Shown here piece after piece: positions 36,399 to 49,064 of a stretch of 64,000 nt of DNA. The stretch is from Vigna angularis (Eukaryota; Streptophyta; Magnoliopsida; Fabales; Fabaceae), in NCBI RefSeq assembly GCF_016808095.1, contig NC_068970.1, positions 14,614,501 to 14,678,500 of the forward strand. Direction: 5' to 3'. Position 1 is the stretch's first letter; every line of letters starts with the position of its first letter. The notes below the pieces were generated by a model. It searched no databases, was not told the origin of the DNA, and was given only the letters and a program-made list of their open reading frames with translations. A program made the position numbers and the translations under genes.

Positions 36399-39300
36399 TC
36401 TGTCTATGTGCAGTATTCACTGAAAATACAGGTTGCAACCAGGGTAATTAAAACGCAATAAACCATTCAAATATTAATCAAGGATTTAATACAAGCTATT
36501 TCAGAAAAATCTTTTCATTATAAATCACCCTTATGAAGTCTAATTAATGATTATATATTGTTATTAAATTCTTGCTGCAAATGAACGTATAAGAGAATAT
36601 AACAATATTAATCATTGTTTTCAAATGTAAACACATGCTTTAAACTCTAGCAACTTCCTGATAATCCCTAGAAAGGCCCAGAAAAAGAAGGCCAAAAGAC
36701 TTATTTGCATATATCGAATTTCAATTACAGAACCAATGAACGAAAAATCATGTTAACTAGTTGATTTAAACAGGAAGAAAGATTAAACAAATCAAACATT
36801 AACTAGGAATGAAAAATTCTGAAGCATAGGGCGAAACCAGATTAACATAAATAAAATTCAAAATCCGTAAAATGAAAAGAGGAGATTTGACAGGGAGGTG
36901 TACCAGAAAGACAATGGGAGAGTAGAGATGGCGAAATCGAAAAAGAGTGGTGAAAGACCAACCCAATTACTTGAAACCTAGAACTGCTTTCCCAATTTAT
37001 GCAGGATGATTCGTAATTCTTTCATGAAAACAGAACTTTCTAGCATAATTGATATATATCTCATATAACAGATATCATCGTCAGCATCCATTGAGCGCGA
37101 ACATAAGTGGGCCTGTTTCTCATAACCGGGCCCAACAACCTTTTCACCACCTCAGTAAATTTCAGTACTTCAATTTTATTTTTAGATTTTTAAAGTAGAA
37201 ATATATCCATTCAATTTAAATATTCTTAAGTTATTAAGATTTTTAATATCATTTTATTCTTATTATTCTATACAAATATTATCACTATGTTGAACAAAAA
37301 ATATTATATATATATATTTCTACTAAATTTATATTTAAACAATGTACAGTCTTGCATCATCTTTTTCACAATTTTTTCTTTTATTTCTATAAATGTATTA
37401 TTGAGTTTGTATATATGTAGCTTTTTAACTTTTTTATTTCTGATATATTAAGTAACTTTATTATTATTATTATAAATTATAAGTGTTATTTTTTAACACA
37501 AAAAAATATTGTTTAATATGACATAACAATTAAAAAAATCATAAGATCGATTCAATGCATTTTTCAAAATATAAAATAGTTTAAGAATATTCAACATATG
37601 GTAATAAGAGAAAAACAACAAGGAAAACAATAAATATTGTATTCAAATAGGTTTTTCAAAATCTACAATAGATATTTATCTACTCAATTTGACACTCAAT
37701 AAAATTATATAATAAAATCAATTTACAATGTTAACATTAAGGTATTAATCTTATACAGAGAAGTGTTTTTTAACATATAAAAAAAGGTAAAATTTGTGGA
37801 TATTACTCGAATTTGGAATACTAGTCAATTTTCTTATACAACATAATTTTTGAATGATAATCCCCTTCCCTTAAAAGTGAAATTCCTAATAATTTATTAT
37901 TTACCCATATATAATTATCAATATAGTTAAATGAAACATGCAGTATTATTAGTACCATATATCTTTCAATTAAAAATATTGATTCAACGTCTCCTTATTT
38001 ATCATTTTATAATTAAATTGATTTTTTTTTCATATATAGATGTGTATTGATTTTTTAATAATGAAAAAATATTTCAATGGTGTTCTAATATTTACTGAGG
38101 TGTTGTCGAGGAATAATTATTTAAAACTCAACAGAATTTATGTTAAAGTTTAATATACATTTAATTTTCATTAAATTATGGAAAAATTTGAAGACAAATA
38201 TTATTAATTCTTAATCAGTTGTGATTATTTTAACGGTCATCTTTTAATAACTATTTAAACTAATTATTATTATTATCATTATTATTTAAACAATAAACAT
38301 TCATACTATTTATTACAATTTTATAAATATGTTCAGTTACTTTTTAATTCTTTCATAAAGAAAAGAATAGGAATAATATAATCTATGATAATGATGATAA
38401 AAATATTTGTGTTTGAAAGTATAGTTGGTATACGAGTATTTATTACATGTGAGTAATGAATATTTTACTATCATAAACTAAACGGATTGGTAGGAATATT
38501 ATACTATTTATATTTATGGATATATGTTACTTACAAAAAATTAAAATAAAAATTTAACTTGTATTTTATTAATTTATTAAATTTAATTAAAATTAAATTT
38601 TAATTTATATTATATTTTTTTGTAATTTTATTTTAAAATTTTATAAAATATATTTTTTAAATATCTATGAGTATCGAGGATACAAGTGAATTTTAAAATA
38701 CTCGGAGACATTTTTTAATTAGATATTCGTTTGATAACCTATAACGGATGAATATTTTTGTTGTGAATAATGATAAACATTGTCTCTACCGACCTATTAG
38801 TTTCTATCAGTTATGGGACCTTCTTTCTTTAAGGTAATTAACTCCACCAAACGCTTTATTTTTTATTTTTAAATACTTTTAGACTAATAATCTATCCATT
38901 TAGAATATTTTTAATGAATTTTTGTTGGTGGGAAACCAATAAGCATATAAACTATGGATCAGGAAGTGTATTCAATTGGAATTTAATGTTCTTAACATAA
39001 AAACAATTACGTAAGTTTTTGTAAAATTGTAATGATTTTTTAAAAGATTTATATGATTAAGATTTTATAATTTAACTTTTGAAGATTTTTAAAACATAAA
39101 TTTATAAGATTTAAAAAGGAATTTATAAATTTACAAGAATTTTAAAGATTTAACGTATTTTAAATAAAGCATAATTTCTTTATAAATTTACTTTGTGTAT
39201 TTACATATATGTATATTTGCCTTCTGGTTTGCCTTTTAGTCACAGTTAGAGTTGATATTTAGTAAAGTATCTCATACATAAAAATATTTAGTATTGAACT

Positions 39301-39589
39301 ATTAAATCATCCTTAAAATAATATAATGATATCTAAAATTAGTAGTCGATATTAGAATGGTTAATTTAGTCCCTATTAAGGGTTTTTCTGGATTTACATT
39401 AGTAGAATTAAAAAAGTCCACAAAATAAAAGAACTCTCGTTAAAAGTTCATATAGTTAAAATGTCCATAAAATATTATGTGTTAAGCCATGGACTTTTTT
39501 AAACATGAAAAAATATAATTTTTTAAAATATATAATTAGACATATGATTTATGATAGTTAGTCTCGACTTTCAATCTAAATAATCATGT
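36399..39589. other. MLF upstream region and AT-rich intergenic DNA
   Basis: 36399-37000 is likely the 5' UTR/promoter of the minus-strand MLF gene. 37150-39580 is AT-rich with no recognised gene, RNA or element ends. Confidence 0.45.
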
Positions 39590-40610
39590 TTTGACCTTGA
39601 GGTTGTTCAAGATAGACCTTTATTTCAGGTTGGTCCATTTCAACCATTAGTCCAACTCAAACCCGTCTTAAACTTCAATTCGGATTTATCCTAGTTTACT
39701 TTCGCCTTGAGTACGGTCGACCAATTTCAAATTTCAGTCTAGTTCGCATCAGTCTTGACGTTTGGCTCGGGCCAATCGTCTTAACCTTCAGCTTGGGTTC
39801 CCCCTAGTTGACCTTCGTTCTGAGTTAGATTTAATCAGTCTCGTCTTTCGACCCAGGTCGCACTAGTGTTGACCTTCAGCCTTGGCCAATTGTCTCAACC
39901 TTCAACCTTGTCCCACCTGTCTTGAACTTTGACTAAGGCTGAGGCTAAAATTGGGATGAGGTTGACTCCGCTGATTTTGGTCGAGGTTCACTCGGTCAAA
40001 CTCGGTTGGGACCGAGTTGGCCGAATTTTCATCAGGGGCTAACTCGCTCGAAATTTGATCAATTAAGATAAATGTTGACTAGGCTGAATTTTTGCATAGG
40101 GTGACTTGTTCGAATTTCAACCTAGGTCAACTTTGCTGAATTTTGGTCACGACCAACTAGGTCGAATTTGGAAAAATTTCAACTAGGCTTTGCTCGATCA
40201 AAATTTGGCCTAGGCCGACTCTTGTGACGTTTGACATAGACCTACTAACCCAAAATCCATCCTAGGCTAACTCGACTTTTAGCCTAAACTAGCCTTTGTC
40301 AACCTTCATTTTGGACCAACCTATTTCAACCTTGGGCTTGGATTGACCCATCTCGACCATTGGTCTGGGCCAGCTCGTCTTAACCTTCGATCTTGGCCAA
40401 TTGGTCTTGACCTTCAGCCCTAACATGCTTGTCCTAAGCTTCAGTCCAAGTTGACCCTTCTCGACCTTTGACCCATCATGACCTTTAGCTTGGGTCAACC
40501 TATCTCAAACCTTGGTCTAAGAGGATTTGTCTCAATTTTTGGTCTAAAATGGCTCATCTCAACCTTCAACCTAGAATAGCCTAACTTGGCCTTTGGTCCA
40601 AGCTAAAGGT
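39590..40610. repeat. Degenerate minisatellite with ~27-bp period
   Basis: A GC-richer block in AT-rich DNA made of diverged units like GACCTTCAGCCTTGGCCAA followed by TTGTCTC. From 40300 to 40590 the spacing of the AACCTT/GACCTT starts is mostly 27 bp. A minus-strand open frame (40289-40498) shows the same period as a 9-residue repeat (KVKTNWPRS, KVKTSWPRP, MVEMGQSKP, KVEIGWSKM). The middle part (39950-40230) has units in a different phrase (GACTAGGTCGAATTTTG-like), some resembling the reverse complement of the flanking phrase. It is not a credible protein gene. Boundaries are approximate. Confidence 0.8.
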
Positions 40611-41747
40611 ATTGCTTTTAAGAGTTAATTAAAATTTTGTAATAAGGTCAAGCCGATGTTGATCCTGACCCTAACCTACTTGAGAGGGAGTTTTAGGGGT
40701 TAAGACTTTTTTTTACCCCATAATTCGGGGGACCCTTAATTGGGAGGCTTGAAATGAAGTGTATTCAAGGGTGAGTTAGGATTAATGCATAAGTCATAAG
40801 TCAAATTGACAACTCTAGTCTTTATCATATATGTCAAGATGAATTTAAATTTGTGACTGTATTCGACTTAAAAAATCATGGGTTTGTATCATATTAGATT
40901 AGAAAATATATTTTTTCATCTTTGAATTAAATTGAGCCTCGTTATGTTACTATCTAAGTCAAATAAGTTGGAATTGGGTTGCATATGGTTTTATTTATGA
41001 CCTACCAACAACAATTCTTTCTTACTTGTTTATTATTATTAGTGTAAGTTCTTCGTTATCATTATTTGGTCTTATAATTATGTAGGTTAAAAATTTGATG
41101 TTTTAAAAAACTATGGTGTTGTTAAATAACGTTCAAATGTTTTGAATATTTAATTAATTTGTTTGCTAAATTATGTATGTTGATGTAACTTCCAGTGAAA
41201 TACAACGTATATAAAAAAAATTTCAACACAAATCGTATAAAACATTCAAAATATTTATTTAATTATAACATCTAAAGGTAGGATTATAATTAGTTCCATC
41301 AAAAGGTAGAAATTGAAGCTATGCACGTTCAAGAATTATAGCAAAAATATCTAAAGATTCTTTGATACTTAGTGTAGATGGTTTTTGGTGACCAAAATTC
41401 AACATAACTAAAGAAAATACTATACCTTTAATGGATTGTGCTAACATCGTTAATTTTGTGTGACTAAACCAATTGTAGTAATCCTTATTTTCTTTTCTAA
41501 GCACCCACACCCATTTTGCTCACTAGTTGTAAACCCTCTCTTTTCACTGCTAATATTCTCTCTCTGTAAAACTCCTTTTCATCGACTGTACACTATCACC
41601 AATCTTCTTCCAGCAAGACACTTATTTACCCATGAGTATTTCACAGATTTAAGTAATAAAAATTTATTATTAATCTGTCGAATTGGGTATATATAACCCT
41701 ATATACAAATAAATCAAATAAAAAATATATGGATTTAGTTGCAAGAT
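40611..41747. other. Intergenic region before tRNA-His
   Basis: No gene recognised. The short open frames at 41319-41510 (-) and 41460-41696 (+) are unlike known proteins. Confidence 0.4.
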
Positions 41748-41819
41748 GTGGTTGTAGTTTAGTGGTGAGAATTCCACGTTGTGGCCGTGGAGACCTGGGC
41801 TCGAATCCCAGCAACCACA
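41748..41819 (+). tRNA. tRNA-His (GTG)
   Basis: 72-nt cloverleaf with a 7-bp acceptor stem, GTGGTTG paired with CAACCAC (41812-41818). The anticodon stem is CCACG/CGTGG with loop TTGTGGC and anticodon GTG at 41781-41783. The T arm is CTGGG-CTCGAAT-CCCAG. No intron. It matches the well-conserved plant tRNA-His. The extra 5' G of mature tRNA-His is added after transcription. The T run at 41826-41829 is a short Pol III terminator. Confidence 0.96.
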
Positions 41820-44800
41820 ATTGTGTTTTATAATTTTGTTATATATTATGGTTCAAAAGCTTAATTTTGTTTTATTAATTTATTTTGACAGGATATTGAA
41901 AAAAAAATTATTTTAGTAATTATTAAAATAAATATTTGGTTTCACTCAGTCATTTAGACTTAACCTCGTCTTATCTCCTTTTGCAGATTTAAAATACCAT
42001 TTTATTATTACTAATGGAAACACAGGTGCAATAATATATGTGTATCCACATTTTTTAGATATATATAATATATTATATTATTAGCGACAATGTCTATATA
42101 TTTACATTTTTTAAATATCTATAATATATTACATTTTAGGTGGATAATATTTTTAATTTTATGATAATATTCAATTCATACAAAATTTAAAGAAGTATAA
42201 GTAAATTTTTAAAATAATATAAAGATTAAGAATTTAATAATGATGAAGTAGAATTAAATAATACACATGTACATTGGTGTTTATGTTAGTATTAAACATA
42301 TTATATTTTTAAATGATGCCGCATTTGTATATAAATATAATATTTGTTATTCATCAAGTGAGGAAAGAGTAATAATATTTTAATACACATTACATTTATT
42401 TAATATAAAGATAAAATAATTATAAAAAAGTGATATTTTTTATATATGTAAAAGAAAAGAAAAAAAATATAGGATAGTGAAAGAGATTTATCATTGATTT
42501 TTTTTTTCTGGAATGTTAACTTTTTTCCTTTAAGTAAACAGGAATTCAAATCTCTCAATATAATTTCATGATTTTTGTTTTTTTCTTGATTTGTAAGGTT
42601 CTTTAATATTATAGGTTCAAATTGATGAATAAAATTGGCTGAAGTGTATATATGTCACGCTATTTCTTTGGTGTTTTTTGACTTATGACTATAGATAATT
42701 ATGTCATTGCAAGTTTCATTATTGGCTTGTGTCGTTTTAATAACGTTCTTATTCCAATATTTTTCAATATCCACAACAAACAAAAAGAATATCCACAATA
42801 AACAAAATAAGAAAAAAACAACGCGAAGAAGTACTTAAATGTAAACAGAATTTTGATGAAGAACAACAAATCATGAAATGAATAGAAAAAAGAAAAACTT
42901 CTAAGACAGTTTTATATAAAAACATGTTAAAATAACTATTAATGTTTAAAAAATTAATAAATAATTATACTATAAAAGATAAAATAAGAATAATAAATGT
43001 GTGCACAAAAGAAGGTATTTCTTTATATATAATTATAGATAAGAGTAAAACTAGAAATGAAACGTCTACACCAAAAAGACAATTACAAAAATCAATCTTC
43101 TTTACCTATAATTATTATTGAAATAAAAAAATATTATAAGTAATATTGCATTAATAATTTTTTTATGAATAATTATTTCAATTTGAAAAAGTAGTTACTA
43201 AAATGATAAAAATGTAAATATTTTTTTTTAATAATGAATAATTGTTTGAAATCAAAAGAATAGTTACTAAAATGATAAGATATAATAAAAAATTATTTAA
43301 ATTTTAAAAGTAATAGTTAAAAGAGTAAAATTAGAAAGAAAAAAAAAAGACACTAAGAGGTGTATCACTGATTATACATATAGATAAATAGTGGTATTAG
43401 AGAAGCATATTGCATAGAGTTTTCCTCCCACAGTTCCTTATTCCCTCTGAAAATTTCTAGGTTAGTCTCACTTTAAAAAGCAATTAGTTATGCTGTCTCC
43501 TCATCATTGAGAATATTATGTTATATCCTAGGACTTACACATCACACAGATAATTCCTTAAAAGTACATTGCAATTTTACATGTTGACGTGAATGTGTGA
43601 ATTTTGGATGACAGTGGACATCAAATTTCTGCCTAAAAACATGCAAGCTCGTGGTAACCAGTTGTCATTGTCTAGTTTTCAAAAAATATAGAAATTGACA
43701 TAGCAATTGGTTGGTCAAACAGGTGGAAAATGTAAAAACTGTTGGTGGATACCTGACCAACGTACAAATATACCATTCATTGAAAAAAAAAATCACTTAC
43801 TGCAGTTGACTAGATATTGTTTCGCAAGCATGACTTATAAGCCAGTCCATAAACAACCGAACCCAGAATCAATTTTGACTCCTTATTCTAGGTTATAGGG
43901 GAAAAAATCATGTGGATTTTGCACACAGAATAGTTAGATAAGAGTTCTTACAACAGAATGTGCAGTTAAGGTGGTTAAGAGTATGAATTTTGCTTTGTTA
44001 ATGATATGATTAGATCTTTTGCAATTAGGGAAATGTGTGTATAACTGGAAATCAGGAATTATGTTAATTACTTTATTTCTTTAAATTGTATTATTTTATT
44101 TTTGTCAATAAAATATCACATTTGTGGTCAGTGTACAAACTTTACAGTAAACATGCTTTCAAACAAGCTTACATAGTAGAGCATTTGTAATCAGATTTGT
44201 TATAATGCATAAATAGGCAATAACAGAAAACCTTTGGTTAAAAGGGAAACCCTTGGGCAGAGAATTCTCCTTGTTTTGTTCACCAATCAATCAACCATCA
44301 ACAGAATTTTGGTCCTATTCTTTCTCACCTTTATCCCTAATCTCTTTCTCTTGGGTCTGTAACACGAGTGAATATCATAGTAAAACTACTCTTTTTCCAT
44401 CCAATAGCCTTGGCATCAACCGTTAAATTGATGGCCATTGGTTAAAACCTCTTCGGCCTTCACTATTAAAAGGTATTTATGCTGGGAAATCGATCAATGC
44501 ACAACTATTAATAGATGAGAAGATGCTTAGAGCTCACCTTATATAGGACGACAAGCGTGTTTGGAATTTAATTACATTGAACTGAACGTGGATCTATGTC
44601 CTCCCTTCCTTCTATGTTTGCTGCTTTGGAGAGTGGGATTTCCCATTCGGAAGCCTCTAAATTGATTCCCAAACACACTACAAATAACCAGTTCTTGGAA
44701 AATTCCCTCAACTTAATAAATGAGTGACTGGGCGCCAGTGTTGCATCGGTAAATTGAAAAATGCACCAAGATCATCGAAGGAAACACTTGACCTTGAGAA

Positions 44801-45082
44801 AGATTACAGAAAAATTAAATCTTGATTAGAATGACGATAAAAACCCAATAAAGCCGACTCCAACTATCAAATATAGCCGTTGTCATGCTTTGATGCCTTC
44901 TAAAATGAAAATCTCAATAATGAAGGACCAAGAATCACCTTTGTGCTTTAAGAAAATCTGCTGGTAAGGAGAAAGTATCGGATACCATCTCATATCTCGT
45001 TTTCAATAGTACTTTCACCATCAATGATATGAAGTAATAAGCGAGTTAAATCCAAGCAACTTGAGAAATCTACAAATATAAT
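41820..45082. other. Intergenic region with AT-rich repeat-family fragments
   Basis: No protein gene recognised. 42960-43380 holds at least two fragments related to the AT-rich tandem family at 48100-48800 (shared TAGTTACTAAAATGATAA and GTAATAGTTAAAAGAGTAAA-like phrases). 44200-45080 is less AT-biased and probably includes the 3' UTR of the maturase gene. Confidence 0.45.
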
Positions 45083-47576
45083 TTATGACTTCCATGCACT
45101 GAAATCAATAGACTGAAGTGATATATGCCCAAGATACAAATCCCTCAAATGCTGCTTACACAACCCTAATCGTCGTTTATTTAAGCTTGGATGAATGCAG
45201 GTTGAAAATCCAGTCTTCCAGCTAGGAGACTTCTGCCGTTCCATGACGTGTAGAGTATAGACTCTAGGTGCTGAAGATGAGCACCCTGTTACAAAGCAAT
45301 TACATGGTCTTGCCTGCGTAACAATTCTCGCTAGAGACAACAAACACACACCACTAGAAGCAATTCCATACATTAATGCCTCATCGTTATCAAAAGCTTG
45401 AACGTCCAATGCTTCATTTGTCATCTCCTTCTCTGTTTCCTGTGTTGATGGAATCCTGATAAGTTCTTCACCCAACCGCTTTTCTATCTCAATTTCATGT
45501 ACCCGGTACTTTGCTGCTAAAGTACGAATGCATGATTTCCTAACGTGATATGTAATCAAGAGCTTTATCTCATCGAAGTTAACACAATTTTCATACCACT
45601 TCAGCCAGCGGCAAGAAATCCCTGAAAACCAGTCAATAATTTCAGTTGTATCTAGCATGATAAGCAAATTAACAGACCGTGGGTACCCTTTACTTGTTGT
45701 CAATCCATATCTCAGTAGACGCATCTTTATGGCATTGATAGGAGCAACAGTCTCAGTTTTTGCCACAGGATGATCGGTTGAGCTGTTATTATCTGGCAAA
45801 AGCTTATGAATAGAATCTGCCTCAGCAGATATATACCGCTCTGCCTGCTTTGTAAATTCATAAAAGGAATCTTTTAGTTCGTGAGGAAGAGCCGGCTCTG
45901 CAACAAACTTAGATAAGATAATTTCCTCACTATCGACATTTTTTGCCTGAACATCTTGCATCCATATCTTAAATAAGTGCTTATACCAATGGTCAGTTTT
46001 CATTCCAGACTTACGGAAATAGGAAACCCTGTTCAGGAGGGAGCTACTATCTGCTAAATGCTTGATTTCTGATTCCTTAACTTTCTTCAAACCGTGACCC
46101 AACCATTTCTTCCCAATTCTAAGTGTCCCATAATTCCACTCCTCAACCTTTTGCAGAGTGAATAGCTCCACTTTTTCTTTCAACTTGTGAACAACTTTTA
46201 CAGCAGGACTCTCCCTAATTGTTCTTCTCACCAAAGTTCCCAAAAACCGGATACCATGAGACCCATCACAGGGCAATACATCAGTTTGATCACCCACATC
46301 CAACAGCAGAGAACTGCTCAAATAACTCTGGACCTCAGACAAATAATTAACAGCAGCATCCCTTGAACCAGAAACTGCAAAAAACATCTCATCCATATAG
46401 CGACAAGAGTAAACTTTCACACCAGAACTCTTCCTAACATCATCTCCATCCAACTGTCTCCTAAACCAATCGCGCAACACGGAGCCAGACCTGTCTCGCT
46501 CATTTAGCCCTCCACCGCAGATGCCTTCATATTTCATCGACAGCCTGCAAAATTCACTGTCAAAGAGGTCAAGATAAATATTCATCAGAATAGGGGACAA
46601 AACCCCTTCTTGTGGGAGACCATGTCCCTTAGGAAAACCCCCAAACTCTAGATTTAACACTCCAGCATCAAACATGCTCCGAATGAAACCATATAAAATA
46701 GGATCTTCCATCTTCTCCTCCATTATGGAAATCAGCTTTTCCAAAACAGCAACATCCAATTTCTTAACCACAAGCACTGTGAACCACCAATCAGGACTCA
46801 AAACACCCTTGCACACGTACTTCAACGCGGCGGCGCAGCCCCTCCCGCTCCGGCATCCGTGCGAGATCTTCGAGAAATGTGGCTTGTATACAACTTCCAG
46901 AGCTATTCTCATCGCTTCCAGCACAACCTTCAGCCTCAAATTGGGAAGCACTAATATCTCTTTGTTCACAGAACCTCTCCTCGTTGAGAACGACGTCGTA
47001 TTTGCAGACACGTCGAAACCCCCTTTCCCGAGCTCTTCAGCTAGGTCATCCAAAAATGAAGCGTCGTGGCTCGAACTCGAAGTCGCGTCCAGAGTGTTCG
47101 AGTTGATCCTGATGCAGTTGTAAGCATCGCGAAGGGTTTCTGCGTTGGAAATCACGGTTTTCATAAGGTCGTGGAACTTGCCATTGGTGTGTTGCTCCTT
47201 GACCCGTTTTTTTATTCGGAGCTCGAAAAACCGCTTAAGCTCCATCCGACTCCTGGGTTTCGGTTTTGGCTTCGGTTCCTCGAGTAGAGAGGCGAGGTCC
47301 ATCGCCAGCGTTGACTTTCCAATTGTGTGATCATTATCCGGTGAATAGTTGGCGCTGCCTTGTTGTGTTTCAATCTGCTGTTTGTCTGTGGGAAATACAT
47401 AACAATTGATCATCGTTTTTGTCATCATAAGTATGGAATTGAAGAATGAAAATGAGAAAATTGGAAGAGATGTTTGGCTTACCCTTGAACGGAAGGGGGG
47501 CAGAAGAGGTGACTCTGAGAAAGTGGAGGCTGCGGAGTGATTTGAGAGAGTTGGCGACGGTAGTAACAATGCGCAT
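45083..47576 (-). CDS. NMAT4: Nuclear-encoded mitochondrial group II intron maturase (nMAT4-like)
   Basis: Splicing cofactor for mitochondrial group II introns. Two exons on the minus strand: 47483-47576 and 45083-47385, with a 97-bp GT-AG intron; 2397 nt (798 aa). Exon 1 gives MRIVTTVANSLKSLRSLHFL, a basic, acid-free mitochondrial presequence. The long open frame continues upstream through the intron without an ATG, so the spliced start is preferred. The reverse transcriptase-type domain follows (GCRSGRGCAAALKYVCKG, GLPQEGVLSPILMNIYLDLF). The catalytic YxDD box reads YMDE (361-364), so DNA synthesis is doubtful. Then come the thumb and maturase domain X (LRYGLTTSKGYPRSVNLLIM, SCRWLKWYENCVNFDEIKLL). 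The C-terminus has spaced Cys/His (CNCFVTGC, CIHP, LCKQH), a possible zinc-binding module. Type II nMATs (nMAT3/nMAT4) share this layout; nMAT4 is my best match from memory. Confidence 0.93.
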
Positions 47577-48099
47577 AGTGATGAATACGTCCCTGTCGTT
47601 TCACAGGGAAGTAAAATGTAGCTGAAACTGGGGCTATCTATTGTCGTCGGAGCACAGGAAGAAGAAGATGTTCTTTGCTTCTGGCGCCTCCATAGCTTCC
47701 CGCTAAACTATGGCTTGCCTTTTGGACACACCAGTCTTCACTCTTTATTTAGGGGAGACAAACATCATTTTTGCAGATCGAATTTGAAAGATTTAATTTA
47801 TAATTTAATCTATAATCCACTTGATAGAGAATTTCAATACATAAAAGTAAAATAAAACAAATTAAAATTATAAAATTTTATAAAAACTAGTAAAAAATGT
47901 GTGCCTGTGTATATCACTTTTGTATAACCCTAAATATATATTAGCGAAATTACAGGCACACATATTTCTATTAATGTGTTTTTTTAAATATCTATAAAAA
48001 TAAATTTTAGAAATAATAATTAGAAAAATAAAAATTATATATAATTATAAATACACAGTTATTGATAAAAATAATTTATTTATTAAAATAAAAAATATT
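47577..48099. other. Maturase promoter side and AT-rich DNA
   Basis: 47577-47760 is probably the 5' UTR and core promoter of the minus-strand maturase gene. 47880-48000 holds a short element-like phrase with inverted GTGTGCCTGTGT / ACAGGCACAC arms (47898-47967) followed by TTTTTTTAAATATCT. The same end phrase recurs at 48850 and 42105. Confidence 0.4.
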
Positions 48100-48800
48100 A
48101 TTAGTAATATTGTGTAAAGTAATATTATGAGTAATTATTAAATTTTAAAAAATAGTTACTAAAATGATAAAGTTGAAAAATAGTCTTTCTTATTATAAAT
48201 AATTATTTAAATTTAAAAAGTAGTAATTAAAAAGATAAAATAGAAAAAATAAAAGAAAACGTAAAAAATTTATATCTCTTTATGTATAAATATATATATA
48301 TATAAATATATAGTTATAGGTACAGAATTCAAAATAGTAATTATTAAAATGGTATAACTGAAAAATACTTTTTTATTATAAATAATTATTTAAATTAAAA
48401 AGGTAATAATTAAGTTAATAAAATTAGAAAAATAAAAAAGAACACTAAATAGGTGTATCTCTTTATATATAATTATATAGAATTATATATAGATATAGTA
48501 ATTATTTGAAATAAAAAAAGTATTTATTAAAATCATAAAACTAATATATTTTATTTTTACTATAAATAATTATTTAAATTTAAAACGTAATAATTAAAAG
48601 GATAAAATTAAAAATAAAAGACACCAAAAAGGTGTATTCTTCCTCTATATATAATTATTTGAATTCAAAATAGTAGTTAAAATGATAAAACTGAAAAATA
48701 GTATGTATTATTATAAATAATTATTTAAATTTATAAAGTAGTAGTTAACAGGACATAACATTGAAAAAAATGTTCCTGAATGTGTATTCTTTTTTATATA
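48100..48800. repeat. AT-rich tandem repeat family, units of ~150-185 bp
   Basis: Four diverged units share AAATAGTnnnTAAAATGATAAAACTGAAAAATA, then ATTATAAATAATTATTTAAATT, then TAATTAAAAGGATAAAATTA and AGGTGTATCTCTTTATATAT. The TAGTTACTAAAATGATA-like landmark falls at 48153, 48335, 48520 and 48671 (spacings 182, 185, 151). Related single copies lie at 43130-43380, 48960-49060 and 53700-53830. Confidence 0.75.
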
Positions 48801-49064
48801 TATAGTTATAGACTAGTGTAAATAGAGACGTTATTACGCCTGTGGATATATTTTTTAAATATCTAAAAATTATTTAAATTTTAAAAATACTAATTAAAAG
48901 AATAAATTTTAAAAAATTGTATATAGTTTTACACATAGATATAGATAAAAAATAGTTTTTAAAATAAAAATATTGTAAGTAACATTGGGTAAATAATATT
49001 ATGAGTAATTATTTAAATTTGAAAAAATTGTTAGTAAAATGATAAAAGAGTAAATAATCCTTTT

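Noticed and set aside
40289..40498. Repetitive 69-residue protein in the 27-bp minisatellite
   Set aside because: The 9-residue repeat is the consequence of a 27-bp period; neighbouring units contain stops and there is no start context or domain.
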